Part shown: positions 8,018 to 13,365 of the stretch, piece by piece
How the letters are laid out: every line of letters begins with the position of its first letter
Numbering within the stretch: the first letter of the stretch is position 1
From: Synechococcaceae cyanobacterium
Lineage (GTDB): Bacteria; Cyanobacteriota; Cyanobacteriia; PCC-6307; Cyanobiaceae
Assembly: GCA_947460085.1 (NCBI GenBank)
Contig: CANHGA010000032.1
Coordinates: 1 to 13,365, forward strand
Direction of reading: 5' to 3'
DNA: 13,365 nucleotides
Made by a program: the position numbers and the translations under genes
Notes under the pieces: model-generated
Seen by the model: only the letters and a program-made list of their open reading frames with translations
The model's database searches: none
Told to the model about the DNA's origin: nothing

Positions 8018-8397
8018 AATCCCCATCCCGCCGTGCCCGCCGCCCGTCCGGCAAACGGCCGAAGGGCTCCAAGGGGGAACGGCAGGTTTTTCGCCGCAAA
8101 AGGCCTCCCCTGCGCTGGAAACAAGGCGCTGCTGGCCTTCTAATCGCTGCGGCCGGGGTGGGTTTGGTGGTGGGTTTGATGCAGTTACCCCAGCGCCTCG
8201 ACACCCTGTTGCTGTTGAGCACGGCCCTGGCCAACGTGATTCGGGGGGTGCAGCTGTTGCTCCTGGGGTTGCTCCAAGTGGTGGCGGTGGTGCTGCTGGT
8301 GGCGGTAGCGGTGGGGGCGTTGGTTCTGGTCGTTGCTGGTTTGGTCCGCTTCGTGCGGGTTTTCCTGCCCAGGCAGAAGCCTCCAGGATTGCCATAA
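8014..8397 (+). CDS. Basic two-helix membrane protein
   Basis: A 127-aa protein, not assigned to a family. Residues 1-35 are strongly basic (more than a dozen Arg/Lys). Two hydrophobic segments follow at about 37-56 (GAAGLLIAAAGVGLVVGL) and 80-111 (LLLLGLLQVVAVVLLVAVAV and beyond). A short basic tail ends in QKPPGLP. By the positive-inside rule both termini should face the cytosol. The start overlaps the previous stop by four bases (ATGA). ppk2 begins 19 bases after its stop. The basic N-terminus could contact a polyanion such as polyphosphate or nucleic acid, but that is speculation from composition and position. Confidence 0.7.
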   Translation: MKSPSRRARRPSGKRPKGSKGERQVFRRKRPPLRWKQGAAGLLIAAAGVGLVVGLMQLPQRLDTLLLLSTALANVIRGVQLLLLGLLQVVAVVLLVAVAVGALVLVVAGLVRFVRVFLPRQKPPGLP

Positions 8398-8416
8398 CCC
8401 CAGGGAGTGAACCGCC

Positions 8417-9205
8417 ATCAACAAACTCTCCGGCCAGCTTTACGAGCAAGAGCTCGAGCGGCTGCAGGTGGAGTTGGTGAAAATGCAGTATTGGGTGAAG
8501 GCCTCAGGCTTTCGCCTGATCGTTGTCTTTGAGGGGCGCGATGCGGCCGGCAAGGGCGGCACGATCAAGCGCATCACCGATCCGCTCAACCCGAGGGGTT
8601 GCCGGGTCGTGGCCCTCGCAACCCCCTCTGATCAGCAGAAGACCCAGTGGTACTTCCAGCGCTATGTGGAGCATTTCCCCTCGGCCGGCGAGATCGTGAT
8701 CTTCGACCGCAGTTGGTACAACCGGGCTGGCGTTGAACGGGTCATGGGCTTCTGTAGCCCCGAGCAGGTGGAGGAGTTCATGCATTCCTGCCCTGAATTT
8801 GAGCGGATGTTGGTTCGATCGGGAATTGTGCTGCTCAAGTATTGGTTTTCGGTCAGTGATGGGGAGCAGGAACGCCGTTTCCAGAGCCGCATCGACGATC
8901 CCACCCGCCGCTGGAAGTTGAGCCCCATGGATTTGGAAGCAAGGCTGCGCTGGCAGGAGTTTTCCCACGCCAAAGACGACATGCTGGCCCACACCAACAT
9001 TCCGGAAGCGCCCTGGTTCACGGTGGAGGCCGATGACAAGCGTCGTGCCCGCCTCAATTGCATCAACCACTTGCTCAGCAAGGTGCCCTACCAGGACATG
9101 ACGCCAGCGGCGATCAAGCTGCCGGCCCGCCCCAGGGCCAAGCCCGCGGTGCGCCCTCCCCTGAACGAGCAATTCTTCGTGCCGAACTGCTACCCCGCGG
9201 CGTGA
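8417..9205 (+). CDS. ppk2: Polyphosphate kinase 2 (PPK2), apparent ATC start
   Basis: PPK2 enzymes transfer phosphate between polyphosphate and nucleotides, mostly making (d)NTP/NDP from polyphosphate. The 262-aa frame shows Walker A GRDAAGKGG (residues 40-48), the Walker B/lid region IVIFDRSWYNRAGVERV (about 93-109) and the family stretch DPTRRWKLSPMDLEAR (about 161-176). The conserved N-terminal helix (NKLSGQLYEQELERLQVELV) is encoded upstream of the first legal start, GTG 8468. The frame is closed by a TGA at 8408-8410, and no ATG/GTG/TTG lies between that stop and 8468. An AGGGAG at 8402-8407 sits nine bases before ATC 8417, so I place the start there. Alternatives are GTG 8468 with loss of 17 residues, or a sequence error. 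It follows the membrane protein by 19 bases and converges with the small minus-strand gene. Confidence 0.93.
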   Translation: MNKLSGQLYEQELERLQVELVKMQYWVKASGFRLIVVFEGRDAAGKGGTIKRITDPLNPRGCRVVALATPSDQQKTQWYFQRYVEHFPSAGEIVIFDRSWYNRAGVERVMGFCSPEQVEEFMHSCPEFERMLVRSGIVLLKYWFSVSDGEQERRFQSRIDDPTRRWKLSPMDLEARLRWQEFSHAKDDMLAHTNIPEAPWFTVEADDKRRARLNCINHLLSKVPYQDMTPAAIKLPARPRAKPAVRPPLNEQFFVPNCYPAA

Positions 9206-9217
9206 TGGCCCAGGGCT

Positions 9218-9334
9218 TTAGCCGCCATGGAGGCGCGCCATCCAGAAGCCGGCCAACTGGTAGCTGCTCCAGAGGAAGATCAGCAAAATGACCCAGTTCA
9301 GCCAGGGCGGACGTTGGGGGTTCTCGGGAACCAT
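9218..9334 (-). CDS. 38-aa single-helix membrane protein
   Basis: A short frame with ATG at 9334 and TAA at 9218-9220. The product starts MVPENPQRPPWLNWV and continues ILLIFLWSSYQLAGFWMARL, ending HGG. This is a proline-rich hydrophilic head, one clean hydrophobic segment of about 20 residues flanked by Trp, and a short basic tail, the shape of small thylakoid or plasma membrane subunits. I do not recognise the family. It fills the gap between convergent ppk2 (12 bases) and the divergent oxygenase gene (56 bases), which otherwise would be unexplained. The upstream in-frame stop allows no longer version. Confidence 0.6.
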   Translation of the reverse strand: MVPENPQRPPWLNWVILLIFLWSSYQLAGFWMARLHGG

Positions 9335-9390
9335 GGGGGACGGGGAACTGGCTGCCTAGGTTGGCCCATGGCATAGCGGAGGGGCTTGAG

Positions 9391-10032
9391 ATGCAACTGA
9401 TCGCCACGTATCAAGACGGGGATCTGGCCGAATTGGGTGCCCGGGTGATGGACTTCTTTGAGAAGCGCCCCGACCTGCACACCTCGGGGGCCAGTTTTGG
9501 CGGGGCGGCTGCCACCAATCCCGATAAGGTGTCCACCGACATCTCCCTGGTGTGGCTTGATCGCACTGATCCCCAGGCCCACAGCCTGAGCGACGCGATC
9601 ATGCTCGCCGTTTCCCGCTGTCTGAAGCAGTATTTGGCGGATCGCCGGATGTTCCTTCAGGTTTGCCCAGAACGCTCGTTATTCGTGAATCCGATTTTTA
9701 ATCTGCAGCGTTATTTGCCTGGGGAAGGGTTTAAAAATTGGCATTGCGATTGGACCACTGCCGACGATGCCACAGACCCGATCAAGCGGGTGCTGGCCTG
9801 GATCCTCTATTGCAACGATGTGGCGAATGCGGGTACGGAATTTTTGTGGCAAGAGCACCACGTCGAGGCCATTGCTGGCCAGATGGCGATCTTCCCCGCC
9901 GGGATGTCCCACGTGCACCGCGGCCGGGTGAGCCCGGATTGCACCAAAGTGATCGCCACCGGCTGGATCAATGTGGGAGCGTTGGACGCCTATGTGCAAG
10001 GGCTGGCGGCCCTGCCCCCAAGGCCCGCATGA
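9391..10032 (+). CDS. 2-oxoglutarate/Fe(II)-dependent oxygenase, prolyl-4-hydroxylase type
   Basis: A 213-aa double-stranded beta-helix oxygenase. The iron site reads H118-C-D120 (in KNWHCDW) and H176 (in MSHVHRG). Lys186 lies ten residues later, fitting the H-x9-K arrangement of prolyl-4-hydroxylases, where Lys binds 2-oxoglutarate. Supporting family stretches are NLQRYLPGEGF (about 104-114), AGTEFLWQEH (147-156) and a TGW near the end. Substrate is unknown: protein prolyl, free amino acid or secondary-metabolite hydroxylation are all possible. ATG 9391 has a strong GGAGGGG just upstream (9378-9384). A TTG at 9361 would add ten residues and is less likely. It appears to be a monocistronic gene. 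Confidence 0.88.
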   Translation: MQLIATYQDGDLAELGARVMDFFEKRPDLHTSGASFGGAAATNPDKVSTDISLVWLDRTDPQAHSLSDAIMLAVSRCLKQYLADRRMFLQVCPERSLFVNPIFNLQRYLPGEGFKNWHCDWTTADDATDPIKRVLAWILYCNDVANAGTEFLWQEHHVEAIAGQMAIFPAGMSHVHRGRVSPDCTKVIATGWINVGALDAYVQGLAALPPRPA

Positions 10033-10119
10033 GCGCAACAGCAGCACTTGGTAACAAATGCTCTCTGGGTCGAGCTATCCTTTCTTCTTGCCCCTAGCCT
10101 CGGCCGGGATTGGTGAGCC

Positions 10120-10437
10120 ATGGGAAACCCAATTGGTCGGGAGCTTTTTTTAGAAAGGGCCCACTCGCGTTTTGGCGATAAGTACGACTATTCCACCATT
10201 ATTTATAAGAGCTATAAATCTCCTGTCAAGATCAAGTGCCGTGTCCATCCGGTGAAGGAGATCTCGATCACTCCAGAGAAGCATTTGCAAACAACCGGCG
10301 GTTGCAAATTTTGTCTACGCGAGATGCGGATCACCATGCTCGAGCGGGAGCTACAACGCCCCGCGATCGAAAGTCCCGCAGTCCTGCAACCCACTGCCAT
10401 TCAATCCGAGACGGCAGAAATTCCCAGGTTGGCTTAA
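10120..10437 (+). CDS. DUF723-like small zinc-ribbon protein
   Basis: A 105-aa protein. Residues 8-67 match the pattern I know from DUF723-type modules: RAHSRFGDKYDYSTIIYKSY, then KIKCRVHP, then EKHLQTTGGCKFC. C-x2-H and C-x2-C pairs are good candidates for binding one zinc ion. Such modules occur, often in tandem, in phage proteins and next to HNH or VSR-like homing endonucleases, where they probably bind DNA. Here there is a single copy and no nuclease domain. The C-terminal 35 residues are low-complexity (PAIESPAVLQPTAIQ). This marks the beginning of the accessory part of the window and may be a remnant of a mobile gene. Confidence 0.65.
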   Translation: MGNPIGRELFLERAHSRFGDKYDYSTIIYKSYKSPVKIKCRVHPVKEISITPEKHLQTTGGCKFCLREMRITMLERELQRPAIESPAVLQPTAIQSETAEIPRLA

Positions 10438-10475
10438 GGCAGGTTTGCTACTGATGAGCCCCTGCTGAGGAGGCC

Positions 10476-10868
10476 CTAAAGGCAAATCGAAGCGGTGGGT
10501 ACGTAGCCGCTGGTGGCACCAACCTGAATCAAACTCCATTCATAGCCTGCGGTGAGAATTTCGATGGGTGCCTAGGCGATGCTGGGCCCGGTGCGCATCG
10601 GGACCGAGGCGATGCAGACGTTGCGTACGGCGATGGCACCACCGGGGTTGCTGATCGGCGCTAGGCCTGGCTGCACCACCACTTGGCGGTTCCAGCAAGG
10701 ACCTCCCCAGTAACCGCAGGTTGTTTGGGGGTGGGAGCTGGCATGGAGAGGCCCTTAGGGGGTTGGGAATTTGGCGGTGGCTTGTTGTTGGCAGATGGCC
10801 TTTGCCTGGTCAATGGTGGTCCGGACGTTCACCTGTTGAATCACGCATTTGCATGTATCGGCGACCAT
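10476..10868 (-). pseudogene. Broken SH3b-domain protein remnant
   Basis: The frame from an ATG at 10868 reads MVADTCKCVIQQVNVRTTI and on through AKAICQQQATAKFPTP. It meets TAA at 10755-10757, continues in the same frame with CGYWGGPCWNRQVVVQPG and AVRNVCIASVPMRTGPSIA, meets TAG at 10572-10574, then reads APIEILTAGYEWSLIQVG and GYVPTASICL before a final TAG. The VPMRTGPS...IEIL..GYEWSLIQV...GYVP pattern is that of a bacterial SH3 (SH3b) domain, usually extracytoplasmic and wall-binding. Two stops without frameshift suggest recent decay. The same frame also continues the secreted-protein gene just upstream, so both may derive from one gene. Confidence 0.5.
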
Positions 10869-10916
10869 CCCGGCTGGGAGTGGGTTGGCGTGCTGGCTTG
10901 GTTGGTACGGCAGGAG

Positions 10917-11198
10917 TTAGTACAAGAAACCATCATCAAAACCACCCCCAAAACCATCGCCGGGTCCCCACCAGCCATAGCCCGGTTCCACTTTCCAGTG
11001 GTCGCCCTTGGATTTGGCGGGCCCCGGCCCATTGGGCCCGGCGAGGTCGTCGATGGTGATGCCCATGCCATTGGCTTCGGGCGGCTGGGCTGGGAGGGAT
11101 TGCTGGGCTGGCAGGGATTGCTGGGCAGCCGCAGGGCTCACCCATGGCCAAGCCAAGGAGCAGCAGGCCAAAAGACCGAGGGTTTGTCGACTCACCAT
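10917..11198 (-). CDS. Small secreted Gly-rich protein
   Basis: A 93-aa product with a typical signal peptide, MVSRQTLGLLACCSLAWPWV then SPAAA, with likely cleavage before QQSLPA. A perfect six-residue tandem (QQSLPA twice; DNA unit agggattgctgggc at 11095-11108 and 11113-11126) follows. The C-terminus is Gly/Asp-rich: PGYGWWGPGDGFGGGFDDGFLY. ATG 11234 would add 12 polar residues ahead of the signal peptide and overlap the lipoprotein gene, so 11198 is preferred. It lies 14 bases after the lipoprotein stop and probably shares its transcript. Function unknown. It may be a truncated N-terminal part of a longer SH3b protein, since downstream sequence stays in frame. Confidence 0.6.
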   Translation of the reverse strand: MVSRQTLGLLACCSLAWPWVSPAAAQQSLPAQQSLPAQPPEANGMGITIDDLAGPNGPGPAKSKGDHWKVEPGYGWWGPGDGFGGGFDDGFLY

Positions 11199-11212
11199 CA
11201 CTGCATTGTGGA

Positions 11213-11464
11213 TCAACTGGCCTCTTTGACGCACAAGGCCATCGCGCGCTGACGGATGTTGGCGGCGCTGCCAACGCTGGGTTGCTTGGCGAGGTGAAGC
11301 AGCTCCTGCATCTCCTTCACCTCGGTGTAGCCGGTGGCTGCAAGGTCGGCGCAGCGTTCATCGATCCCGGTGGTTGTTGTGCCGCAGGCGCTGGCCAGTA
11401 TCAGCACCGCTGTGATGGCCAACGCTGTGCTCCGGGAAGGGTGGCACACAAGTGACTGGTCCAT
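11213..11464 (-). CDS. Small putative lipoprotein
   Basis: An 83-aa product with a hydrophobic N-terminal stretch STALAITAVLILASAC ending in a lipobox-like ASA-C27, so the mature protein would start at Cys27 and be lipid-anchored. After it come TTTTGIDERC and an Ala/Leu-rich helical part (EVKEMQELLHLAKQPS), with two further Cys residues at 38 and 78 that could form a disulfide. The lipobox has Ala instead of Leu at -3, so lipidation is likely but not certain. No family recognised. The next gene on the same strand starts 14 bases downstream. Confidence 0.6.
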   Translation of the reverse strand: MDQSLVCHPSRSTALAITAVLILASACGTTTTGIDERCADLAATGYTEVKEMQELLHLAKQPSVGSAANIRQRAMALCVKEAS

Positions 11465-11595
11465 GGACGTTCCGTTGGTGACCTATTTTGCTGCCAAGAC
11501 GTCGGGTTGTCTTGCTTGGATCTGAAACGGTGGGTAACCACGACTGCGCCAGCGACTTGATTCATCCGTTTCGTAGCAAGCATAAAAAACCTGCC

Positions 11596-11633
11596 CGCAT
11601 CAAAGATGTGGACAGGATGAATACTTTGATGCG
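11596..11633. repeat. Inverted repeat, 10-bp arms
   Basis: CGCATCAAAG at 11596-11605 is perfectly complementary to CTTTGATGCG at 11624-11633, with an 18-base spacer. There is no T-run directly after either arm, so it is not an obvious terminator. It could be a regulator site or part of a structured RNA together with the next hairpin. Confidence 0.7.
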
Positions 11634-11643
11634 AGTCAAATCG

Positions 11644-11678
11644 CGATTGAGATCAGCTTGGTAAGCTGATCTCAATCG
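11644..11678. repeat. Long perfect hairpin, 16-bp stem
   Basis: CGATTGAGATCAGCTT (11644-11659) pairs perfectly with AAGCTGATCTCAATCG (11663-11678) around a 3-base loop (GGT). No T-tract follows on either strand, which argues against a normal rho-independent terminator. It lies 10 bases after the previous inverted repeat. Confidence 0.85.
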
Positions 11679-11681
11679 GAA

Positions 11682-11723
11682 CTGCTATCAAATGGCAGTG
11701 CTATCTAGTGCTGCTATCAAATG
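11682..11723. repeat. Direct 13-mer repeat
   Basis: CTGCTATCAAATG occurs at 11682-11694 and again at 11711-11723, a period of 29 bases, with related GCTATCTAGTGC sequence between. It follows the long hairpin by three bases. Confidence 0.7.
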
Positions 11724-12058
11724 CTGTTACCAAATTGTGCTCGTCCGGATCAGTCACGATCCTTGCGACCTTTGTGGTCAAACTCATGGTGTCCACTGCC
11801 CCAGCCGCAGGGGGGTGGGGTGGGGCGACAAGGCTTACGGCCTGGCTTGCAGTCACGACGCTGCGTCCCACCATTGATTCCTTCACTCGAAATATCGCTC
11901 AGTGCTTCAAGGAGATGCGTTGTCATGTTTAATTTGCTATGGGATTGTGAATTGCCGCCGACTGGGCGGACAAGCTAATTGTTGCGATGACTTAATCGGG
12001 AATCCTTCTTGTTCCGCGAATTTATCGCATTGACTCTAAAATCGGATGTAAATATTTG

Positions 12059-12241
12059 ATGGTCTTGCTGGTTTTGGTTGCGCGCTGCGGCGTTTTTGGG
12101 GCTCTGGAGATTCCGATAGCTTGGCTGTTGGTCACGGGTTGTGTTATTAGGTATTTGTTCTATCAATCGGCGCCCAGGTCTTGTCGACCCACGCTATGTG
12201 CTTGGGCTCTCTTAGGGTTGGATCAGGCAGTTGGTAGATAG
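12059..12241 (+). CDS. Possible 60-aa membrane protein
   Basis: An ATG at 12059 opens a frame with hydrophobic segments MVLLVLVARCGVFGAL and IPIAWLLVTGCVIRYLFY, then a polar Cys/Arg-rich tail ending in LGLDQAVGR. It could form one or two membrane helices. No ribosome binding site is evident and no family is recognised. Its stop abuts the next frame's start region (TAGTGATG), which supports, weakly, a two-gene unit. It may be a chance frame. Confidence 0.35.
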   Translation: MVLLVLVARCGVFGALEIPIAWLLVTGCVIRYLFYQSAPRSCRPTLCAWALLGLDQAVGR

Positions 12242-12243
12242 TG

Positions 12244-12543
12244 ATGCATACCCATGACCCATCCCTGGCTGAAATGGCCGTGCAGGCAACAGGTCACCTC
12301 GTTAGTCGTTACTGTGTGGCCCACCTGGGGGTGCTTGAGCGGGGCCTTTCAATGAATGAAACGCTTGCGTTGGTCTGCCAACAGTGCCCCATTCGTCAGA
12401 TACTGCTGGCTTCCCCAATGGATCCCCCCGTGCGTCGCCACCGCAACAAACTAGCCAGGATCCATAAAAAGTTTTTTCAATCACCCAAGCGAAGGTCGCG
12501 GCCAGCGACGCGCCAGCTGCGTTTGCGGATCAGGCAAGACTAG
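12244..12543 (+). CDS. Hypothetical basic protein (99 aa)
   Basis: Not recognised. The frame from ATG 12244 gives a helical N-terminal half (DPSLAEMAVQATGHLVSRYC, then GVLERGLSMNETLALVCQQC) with a C-x2-C pair. A strongly basic tail from about residue 63 follows (RRHRNKLARIHKKFF, KRRSRPATRQLRLRIRQ). Codon choice looks coding-like. GTG 12241 is an alternative start adding one residue. The basic tail suggests nucleic-acid or membrane-surface contact, but that is inference from composition. Confidence 0.5.
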   Translation: MHTHDPSLAEMAVQATGHLVSRYCVAHLGVLERGLSMNETLALVCQQCPIRQILLASPMDPPVRRHRNKLARIHKKFFQSPKRRSRPATRQLRLRIRQD

Positions 12544-12840
12544 GGCTTGGCTGTTAGGCAAGTGCCGGGATTAAAGGATTTCAGGCGAGAATATCGACGT
12601 ATTGGAGATCAGGATCTGCTCGATTAAGTCCTGATCCGTTAAGTCTTGGTCGGTCAAAATCGAGGGCAATCTGGATCTAGTGCAGTTAAGATTGAGTCCA
12701 GTCTAGACAGATGTTATTCAAGGTTGAGTCTAGTCAAGATTAAGGGCAATCACAAGGTGACGGCTTGCAGGGAGCAATGAAAGGGCTTGCTGCTACGCGC
12801 TTGCTTGGGGTCAGGGGGCTTAGCAGCTTTTAGGACGCGC
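12544..12840. repeat. AT-richer stretch with degenerate direct and inverted repeats
   Basis: No gene is seen. AGGGCAATC occurs at 12663-12671 and 12743-12751 (80 bases apart). TTGAGTC(C/T)AGTC occurs at 12692-12703 and 12724-12735 (32 apart). GATCAGGA at 12607-12614 is inverted as TCCTGATC at 12629-12636. Variants of GATTAAG/GTTAAG/GTCTAG recur throughout. The composition differs from the GC-rich core genes. Confidence 0.6.
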
Positions 12841-13053
12841 TTAGCGACCGGGGATGGCGTCTTCTGCCACCATCTGCTTGGTGCCCTTTTGTTGGCCATG
12901 GAGCCTTCGCTCTGAGGTGACGACCACTTCCCCAATCAGAATTGCGCCACCAAGGATGAGTAGGGCTTTTGCAGCCATGGCGATCAGGTGTACGGCGGCT
13001 TCCAGCGCAATGGTTTGCTCTCCACCGGTGTGATGCATGTGGGCTTGGGCCAT
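12841..13053 (-). CDS. Small His-rich-headed membrane protein (70 aa)
   Basis: From ATG 13053 the product begins MAQAHMHHTGGEQ. One membrane helix follows (about 21-45, VHLIAMAAKALLILGGAILI), then a polar tail VTSERRLHGQQKGTKQMV. The HMHH head might bind a metal, which is inference only. The frame is open upstream to 13227, but that extension is Arg/Ser-rich and overlaps the upstream gene, so 13053 is preferred. No strong ribosome binding site is seen. It lies 80 bases downstream of another small membrane protein on the same strand, possibly one operon. Family not recognised. Confidence 0.55.
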   Translation of the reverse strand: MAQAHMHHTGGEQTIALEAAVHLIAMAAKALLILGGAILIGEVVVTSERRLHGQQKGTKQMVAEDAIPGR

Positions 13054-13133
13054 GACAGGAGTTGCAACTATGCCCGTTCTACGTAGGGCTGACTTTGCCG
13101 AGATCCCTTTGGCCAATGTGCCGCGATTAAGAC

Positions 13134-13301
13134 TCAAGTTGTCGTGTCGTCTTTGAGAAAACGAAAGACACTTGGGGCCTTGAGGAGCAATAGCCAGGCA
13201 ACCCCAAATGAAACCCCGGGCACCCACTGTTCCTGAAGGAGGGCTACGACAGCCACGGTGCTTGCGGTAATTCGCAAGGCTCTTAGGCCAAAGCGCGCCA
13301 T
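13134..13301 (-). CDS. Small membrane protein (55 aa or longer)
   Basis: The product from ATG 13301 is MARFGLRALRITASTVAVVA followed by LLQEQWVPGVSFGVAWLLLL and KAPSVFRFLKDD. It has one or two short hydrophobic segments separated by a polar QEQW turn, and a charged C-terminus. AAAGG lies ten bases before the ATG. The frame also runs upstream through GTG 13358 and stays open to the window edge, so a longer N-terminus is possible. Family not recognised; the arrangement with the next minus-strand gene suggests a pair. Confidence 0.55.
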   Translation of the reverse strand: MARFGLRALRITASTVAVVALLQEQWVPGVSFGVAWLLLLKAPSVFRFLKDDTTT

Positions 13302-13365
13302 GACAAGCCCGCCTTTGGGTTGACGCCGTGAAGGCTGGGGCTCAGTTTTTGTTACCACCGCATGC

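Larger units (their letters stand above)
11465..12058. other. Gene-poor intergenic stretch with hairpins
   Basis: About 590 bases without a convincing gene. It holds the likely promoter side of the minus-strand lipoprotein gene, two inverted repeats, a repeated 13-mer (listed separately) and a G-rich run around 11807-11823. Short open frames on both strands at 11701-11932 have no recognisable product. No RNA gene was recognised. Confidence 0.5.

Noticed and set aside
7308..8449. Overlapping minus-strand frames of 220-308 codons
   Set aside because: Arg/Pro-rich shadows of the DUF4335 and following genes; the plus strand has coherent, coupled genes.
10683..11252. 189-codon plus-strand frame
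   Set aside because: Antisense to the signal-peptide protein gene and the SH3b-like remnant, both of which have interpretable products; the plus product is Gly/Trp-rich shadow.
11701..11932. Short open frames on both strands in the gene-poor stretch
   Set aside because: Both products are low in recognisable features; the plus-strand V/T/A-rich string could be a repeat-protein remnant but nothing decides it.
12789..12831. GCTGCTA...TAGCAGC followed by TTTT as a terminator
   Set aside because: Stem only 7 bp with a 25-base loop and a four-T tail, and no plus-strand gene ends close by.

Overview
The window is GC-rich chromosome from a picocyanobacterium, most likely Synechococcus or Cyanobium. 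The evidence is a chlorophyll gene (chlH), a high-light-inducible protein, and several small families known only or mainly from cyanobacteria (DUF2949, DUF3038, DUF4335). No rRNA, tRNA, CRISPR array or insertion sequence was recognised.

Positions 1-8400 are a dense core block. chlH runs off the left edge on the minus strand and is divergent from dapB. dapB is followed by a two-helix membrane protein, an Hli protein with its own upstream element and terminator, a UbiH-like FAD hydroxylase and a DUF2949 protein. The DUF2949 gene converges on apt and overlaps its end. Divergent from apt is a tight plus-strand run: DUF3038, DUF4335, an 82-aa unknown protein and a basic two-helix membrane protein. 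The stop/start overlaps there imply co-transcription and translational coupling. A PPK2 polyphosphate kinase follows 19 bases later; its reading frame appears to start at ATC instead of ATG/GTG/TTG.

Positions 9200-10440 hold a 38-aa single-helix protein on the minus strand, a 2OG-Fe(II) oxygenase of prolyl-4-hydroxylase type, and a small DUF723-like zinc-ribbon protein of the kind found with phage and homing-endonuclease genes.

Positions 10440-13365 look like accessory sequence. On the minus strand lie a lipoprotein gene, a small secreted Gly-rich protein gene and, in the same reading frame downstream, an SH3b-like coding remnant broken by stop codons. Then comes about 590 bases without a convincing gene but with two strong inverted repeats and a tandem 13-mer. 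Two small plus-strand ORFs follow, then about 300 AT-richer bases with degenerate direct repeats, and finally two small membrane proteins on the minus strand.

The core genes cover chlorophyll synthesis (Mg insertion), lysine/diaminopimelate synthesis, light-stress protection, quinone-type hydroxylation, purine salvage and polyphosphate metabolism. The best candidates for something undescribed are the DUF3038-DUF4335-ppk2 cluster, the ATC-start ppk2, the decayed or interrupted SH3b frame and the structured intergenic repeats.
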